Below are positions 35,992-39,797 of a stretch of DNA of 39,797 nt, piece after piece (position 1 is the stretch's first letter; the number at the start of each line of letters is the position of its first letter). The DNA lies in assembly GCA_001304995.1 (NCBI GenBank), contig BBZU01000023.1:1-39797 (forward strand). Reading direction: 5' to 3'. The notes beneath the pieces were generated by a model. It ran no database searches. It was not told the DNA's origin and was given only the letters and a program-made list of their open reading frames with translations. This stretch comes from Clostridia bacterium UC5.1-1D10 (GTDB lineage: Bacteria; Bacillota; Clostridia; Lachnospirales; Anaerotignaceae). The position numbers and the translations under genes were made by a program.

Positions 35992-36910
35992 ATGTTAGAT
36001 ATTTGCTTATTGGGAACAGGCGGCATGATGCCCATGCCGGGGCGTTTTCTCACGTCCCTTGCGGCGCGGCTCAATGGGCGTATGATGCTCATTGACTGTG
36101 GCGAAGGCACACAGGTAACCATGAAAATGCAGGGATGGGGTTTCAAGAATATTGACGCCATCTGCTTTACCCATTTTCATGCGGATCATATCTCCGGGCT
36201 TCCAGGTCTGCTGCTGACCATTGGCAATGCAGGCAGAACGGAGCCTTTGAAGTTAGTAGGCCCTCAGGGGCTGGCTTATGTGGTGGAAGGTCTGCGGCGG
36301 ATTGCGCCGGAACTGCCTTTCCCCTTGGAATTGATTGAATTGGGAAAAGATACGCCAAATCCTCTGCGTTTGGGAGAATTTGAAGTTTCTTTCTGTCAGG
36401 CGGATCATATGGTACGCTGCTATGCTTACCGTATCGACGTAAAACGCCGCGGAAAATTTGACCCGAAAAAAGCGGAAGCGCTGGGTCTGCCAAGACCGCT
36501 GTGGGGCAAACTGCAGAAGGAAGGCGCTGTGGAATTTGAAGGCAAAACCTATACACCGGATATGGTGCTGGGGGGCGGAACGTCCAGGCATTGCCATGGC
36601 ATACTGCACAGACAGCCGTCCCGTAGACAGATTGGCGCATTTTGCAAAAGGCGTACAGCTTTTCATCTGTGAAGGCATGTATGGGGAAGAAGAAAAGAAA
36701 CCGAAGGCTTTGGAGCATAAGCATATGCTCTTTTCCGAAGCGGCAAGACTGGCGAAGTTTGCCGAAGCGGAAGAACTTTGGCTGACCCATTTCAGCCCGG
36801 CTTTGCAGGAACCAGCGGAGTTTTTGCAGAATGCCACAGATATTTTCCCCAATACCCTGTTGGGTGAAGAACGGAAAATGACAACATTGTATTTCCTGAA
36901 GGAAGGATAA
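35992..36910 (+). CDS. rnz: Ribonuclease Z, one frame break
   Basis: Endonuclease that trims the 3' end of tRNA precursors. The metallo-beta-lactamase motif is THFHADHISGLPGLL (about residue 60) after LIDCGEGTQVTMKMQ. Other family parts are YAYRIDVKRRGKFDPKKAEA-like AYRIDVKRRGKFD, GLPRPLWGKLQ, and, in the second part, PGIAMAYCTDSRPVDRLAHF, ICEGMYGEEE and LTHFSPAL. The two parts are in different frames; removing one G from the G6 run at about 36570-36575 (VLGAERPGIAM) joins them. Corrected length is 305 residues, normal. Unrepaired, the frame ends at 36672. tsaD begins 3 bases later. Confidence 0.92.
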
Positions 36911-36913
36911 AAT

Positions 36914-37936
36914 ATGGAAAAAGATATATTGATTTTAGCAGTGGAAAGCTCCTGCGACGAAACTGCCGCCGCCGTTGTGAAAAACGGCAGAGAGGTGCTT
37001 TCCAATATTATTTCGTCACAGATTGCACTGCATACTCTCTATGGCGGCGTAGTGCCGGAAATCGCATCCCGGAAACATATCGAAGCCATCGACGGTGTTA
37101 TCACACAGGCTTTGCAGGAAGCAGGCGTGACATTGGAGGACATTGACGCCATCGGTGTGACTTATGGCCCAGGTCTGGTGGGTGCGCTGCTAGTAGGTCT
37201 GGCAGAAGCCAAGGCCCTTGCTTTTGCGGCAAATAAACCCCTTGTGGGTGTCCATCACATCGAAGGACATATCTGTGCAAATTATATTGAAAATAAAGAT
37301 TTTGAACCGCCTTATATGGCGCTGGTGGTTTCCGGCGGTCATTCCCATCTGGTGTATGTGTCCGATTACGGCAAGTACGAAATTCTGGGCAGAACCAGAG
37401 ATGACGCCGCTGGTGAGGCTTATGACAAAGTTGCCCGTGCCATCGGTATGGGTTATCCCGGCGGCCCGAAAATCGATGCAGCAGCCAAAAAAGGCAATCC
37501 CAATGCTGTGAAATTCCCCCGTGTATTTCTGGAGGAAGACAGCTATGACTTCAGCTTTAGCGGTCTGAAATCCGCCGTACTGAACTATGTCAATAAACAG
37601 AAAATGATGGGCGAGCCCATTGTGCCGGAAGACATCGCTGCCAGCTTCCAGCAGGCTGTGGTGGAAGTGCTGGTGGAAAAAACCATCCATGCGGCGAAGG
37701 AAAGAGGCGTGAAGCAGATTGCCATGGCAGGGGGCGTTGCATCCAACTCCGCTCTGCGGGAAACTATGCGGAAAGCCTGCGAGAAAGAAGGGTTCTATCT
37801 GAGCATCCCTTCTCCCATTCTTTGCACCGATAATGCGGCAATGATTGGTTGTGCAGCCTATTATGAATATATGGCAGGGGTGCGGGATGGCTTCGACCTG
37901 AACGCAAATCCCGGTCTGAAATTAGGGGAAAGATAA
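36914..37936 (+). CDS. tsaD: tRNA N6-threonylcarbamoyladenosine transferase TsaD
   Basis: Transfers threonylcarbamoyl to A37 of ANN-reading tRNAs, acting with TsaB and TsaE. The 340 residues have the ASKHA fold: [32 protein letters not shown], the metal site HHIEGH (114-119), [31 protein letters not shown], and [13 protein letters not shown]. The later [12 protein letters not shown] and [11 protein letters not shown] complete it. The frame is intact. It is co-transcribed with rnz; both are tRNA-maturation enzymes. Confidence 0.97.
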   Translation: MEKDILILAVESSCDETAAAVVKNGREVLSNIISSQIALHTLYGGVVPEIASRKHIEAIDGVITQALQEAGVTLEDIDAIGVTYGPGLVGALLVGLAEAKALAFAANKPLVGVHHIEGHICANYIENKDFEPPYMALVVSGGHSHLVYVSDYGKYEILGRTRDDAAGEAYDKVARAIGMGYPGGPKIDAAAKKGNPNAVKFPRVFLEEDSYDFSFSGLKSAVLNYVNKQKMMGEPIVPEDIAASFQQAVVEVLVEKTIHAAKERGVKQIAMAGGVASNSALRETMRKACEKEGFYLSIPSPILCTDNAAMIGCAAYYEYMAGVRDGFDLNANPGLKLGER

Positions 37937-37973
37937 GTTTTTGTTTCAAAAGGGGCGTTGTTTCGACAAAGTA

Positions 37974-37993
37974 TGATAACTTTTTTATTATCA
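37974..37993 (+). promoter_or_regulatory. Palindrome before pspA
   Basis: TGATAA-N8-TTATCA (37974-37993) lies between a possible -10 TATGAT (37972-37977) and AAGGAGG (37993-37999). It could be an operator or a hairpin that affects pspA translation. Confidence 0.4.
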
Positions 37994-38006
37994 AGGAGGA
38001 AGAAAC

Positions 38007-38666
38007 ATGGCAGGTATTTTGAGCAGATTTAAAACAATTATGGAAGCAAACATCAACGCATTGTTGGATAAAGCGGAAGACCCAGTAAAAATGGCAGACC
38101 AGCTTGCCAGAGATCTGGAAAAAGATCTGGGAGAAGTGAAGGCGGAAACCGTTTCCGTCATGGCAGAGGAAAAACGTGCCAAACGTGCTTATGATGAAGG
38201 TGTGGCAGAAGTGGAAAAACTCCAGCGTTACGCAGAAAAAGCCGTTCTGGCTGGCAATGACGCTGATGCAAAGGTTTTCCTGTCTGAAAAAGCGGCAAAG
38301 GCAGCCAATCTGGAAAGTCTGAAAGGCGCATGGGATCTGGCGGCAGCCAATGCGGCAAAAATGCGTGAAATGCATGATAAACTGACCGAACAGCTGAAAC
38401 AGGTAGAAGATAGAAAAGCGGCCATCCGTGCCAAAGCGGCTATGGTGAAATCCCAGCAGAAAGCAAATGAAATTAAGTCCGATTTGGGCGGCAGTTCTCT
38501 GGCAGCCTTTGACGCACTGGAAGAAAAGCTGAACCGGAAGCTGGACGAAGCGGAAGCAGCTGCGGAACTGAACACCAAGAAAGACGATATGGCTGACCTC
38601 ATGGCAAAATATGACGATGCAGGGGCAGTACAGGACAGCGGCGTAGAAGACGAATTGGCAGCCTGA
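38007..38666 (+). CDS. pspA: PspA/IM30 family phage-shock protein
   Basis: Membrane-repair coat protein. Its 219 residues are nearly all helix: MAGILSRFKTIMEANINALL, DKAEDPVKMADQLARDLEKD, LGEVKAETVSVMAEEKRAKR, then long Ala/Lys/Glu coiled coil ending DDMADLMAKYDDAG. The early pattern RFxxIxxANINALLDKAEDP is diagnostic of the family. The gene is followed by an SPFH/zinc-ribbon gene, as in the Bacillus ydjF-ydjI group, which supports a shared membrane-stress unit. Confidence 0.93.
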   Translation: MAGILSRFKTIMEANINALLDKAEDPVKMADQLARDLEKDLGEVKAETVSVMAEEKRAKRAYDEGVAEVEKLQRYAEKAVLAGNDADAKVFLSEKAAKAANLESLKGAWDLAAANAAKMREMHDKLTEQLKQVEDRKAAIRAKAAMVKSQQKANEIKSDLGGSSLAAFDALEEKLNRKLDEAEAAAELNTKKDDMADLMAKYDDAGAVQDSGVEDELAA

Positions 38667-38703
38667 AGGCAAAGCTGGGGAAATGATGGGGGGAATGTGA
38701 CCG

Positions 38704-39741
38704 ATGGGACTTTTCGGCAATGAATTTCGAAATGTGGTGGAGTGGCAGGAAAGCGACGACACCGTGATTTTTCATAAATGGCATAATGACGAGATCAAAA
38801 AAGGCAGCCGCCTCATTATCCGCCCGGGACAGGACGCCATTTTCCTGTATAACGGGAAGATTGAAGGGATTTTTCAGGATGAAGGCTCTTTTGATATCGA
38901 ATCCCAGATCATTCCTTTCCTGAGCACCCTCAAAGGTTTTTCCTTTGGCTTTAACAGCGGCATCCGTGCGGAAGTGCTCTTTGTCAATACAAAGGAATTT
39001 ACCGTGAAATGGGGCACCAAAAATGCCGTGATGCTGCCCTGCGCAGGTCTGCCCGGCGGATTGCCTATCCGCGCTTTTGGTACTTTCCAGATGAAGGTTT
39101 CCGACTATGTGCGCCTCATCGACACCATTGCAGGGGTAAAAGATACATACTCTGTGGATGATGTGAAAACAAGAGTATTGAGCATCTTGGATCAGCTTCT
39201 GATGAAGTGGATCGGCAGAGAAGGCAAGGATATGTTCCACTTGCAGGCAAGTGCCTATGACATCGGCAAAGGCATGCAGGAAGATTTGGACATGGAACTG
39301 CTGAAAATGGGGATGACTGTGACAGGTGTACAGATTTCCAGCTTCAGCTATCCTCAGGAAATCCAGGAAAAGATCAACGCTGCGGCAGGTTATCAGATGG
39401 TGGGGGATATGAACCGCTATCAGCAGGGGAAACTGGCAGATGGCTTGGATCAGCCCGGCGGCGCTGCCGGCAGTACAGCTGGCATGGGCTTTGGTATGGC
39501 AGCAGGCATGCAGATGGCGCAGCAGATGATGCAAAGCATGCAGCAGCCAACACAGCAACCTGCCCAGCAGCCAGCAGGAGGAAAACATTGTCCTTCCTGT
39601 GGTGCGGCAGTACAGGCTGGTGATAAATTCTGTTCCGGTTGCGGACAGAAATTGGAAGTGGCAGCTTTTTGCCCGTCCTGCGGCGCGAAAGTCAATACAG
39701 GTGATCGTTTCTGTTCTGGATGTGGACAGAAGCTTTCCTAA
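38704..39741 (+). CDS. SPFH-domain protein with two C-terminal zinc ribbons (YdjI-like)
   Basis: A 345-residue protein. The N-terminal part (about 1-220) is the SPFH/virion-core-like domain: GNEFRNVVEWQESDDTVIFH, SRLIIRPGQDAIFLYNGKIE, FTVKWGTKNAVMLP and GVQISSFSYPQEIQEKINAA. A low-complexity Met/Gln/Pro/Gly stretch (about 250-295, QMAQQMMQSMQQPTQQPAQQ) follows. Two near-identical zinc ribbons end it: CPSCGAAVQAGDKFCSGCGQ and CPSCGAKVNTGDRFCSGCGQ. In Bacillus, YdjI acts with PspA and YdjG/H at stressed membranes; adjacency to pspA supports the same role. A terminator follows. Confidence 0.9.
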   Translation: MGLFGNEFRNVVEWQESDDTVIFHKWHNDEIKKGSRLIIRPGQDAIFLYNGKIEGIFQDEGSFDIESQIIPFLSTLKGFSFGFNSGIRAEVLFVNTKEFTVKWGTKNAVMLPCAGLPGGLPIRAFGTFQMKVSDYVRLIDTIAGVKDTYSVDDVKTRVLSILDQLLMKWIGREGKDMFHLQASAYDIGKGMQEDLDMELLKMGMTVTGVQISSFSYPQEIQEKINAAAGYQMVGDMNRYQQGKLADGLDQPGGAAGSTAGMGFGMAAGMQMAQQMMQSMQQPTQQPAQQPAGGKHCPSCGAAVQAGDKFCSGCGQKLEVAAFCPSCGAKVNTGDRFCSGCGQKLS

Positions 39742-39756
39742 GTGAGAATTGAAAAA

Positions 39757-39786
39757 GGCAGAAATCCTTTTGGATTTCTGCCTTTT
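39757..39786 (+). terminator. Terminator of pspA-ydjI-like operon
   Basis: GGCAGAAATCC (39757-39767), loop TTTT, GGATTTCTGCC (39772-39782), then four T. Confidence 0.92.
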
Positions 39787-39797
39787 GTTTTTATTGT

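Overview
The window reads as the chromosome of an anaerobic, low-to-mid GC Gram-positive bacterium of the Clostridia, probably Lachnospirales. This rests on pyruvate:ferredoxin oxidoreductase, an electron-transfer flavoprotein, strong AAGGAGG ribosome-binding sites, a RelQ-type alarmone synthetase and several secreted copper-amine-oxidase-N-like proteins. Genus cannot be fixed from the sequence alone.

Layout. 1-401: the end of etfA and its terminator, followed by a 600-base gene-free stretch. 1046-4676: relQ overlapping a cardiolipin synthase gene, then an unusual JAMM-like/transmembrane/LysM protein. 4756-19637: a compact PBSX/skin-type contractile-tail prophage. It has a LexA/CI-like self-cleaving repressor on the minus strand facing a rightward operon. 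That operon carries a late regulator, small and large terminase, portal, scaffold, capsid, connectors, sheath, tube, two tail chaperones, a LysM tail protein, XkdQ, a very short tape-measure-like gene, XkdR, XkdS, XkdT and XkdU. No integrase, replication, tail-fibre, holin or endolysin gene is present. 19701-23329: secG, rnr, smpB and ssrA (tmRNA). 23460-25809: an L,D-transpeptidase and a membrane-anchored secreted protein. 26068-29854: nifJ with a Rex-like site, a good promoter and a structured leader. 30020-34267: proB, a zinc-ribbon membrane protein, a DUF2085 protein, proA and a panE-like gene. 34280-34431: a nested palindrome that looks like a miniature element inserted into the loop of a terminator. 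34487-39741: rpmB on the minus strand, then a secreted protein, rnz, tsaD, pspA and an SPFH/zinc-ribbon protein.

How the parts may work together. The prophage switch is the clearest regulatory unit. Two divergent consensus promoters sit 18 bases apart, and a perfect GAAC-N4-GTTC SOS box lies inside the spacer of the rightward promoter. DNA damage should therefore switch on the structural operon, either through host LexA or through the adjacent S24-type repressor. A textbook -1 frameshift signal occurs in the second tail chaperone gene.

Caution. About nineteen single-base insertions or deletions, mostly in short homopolymers, break otherwise well-matched reading frames. They affect both prophage genes and conserved host genes such as rnr and rnz. 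I read most of them as sequence errors, give the corrected extent of each gene, and say where the break lies. A denser set in the prophage could also reflect decay.
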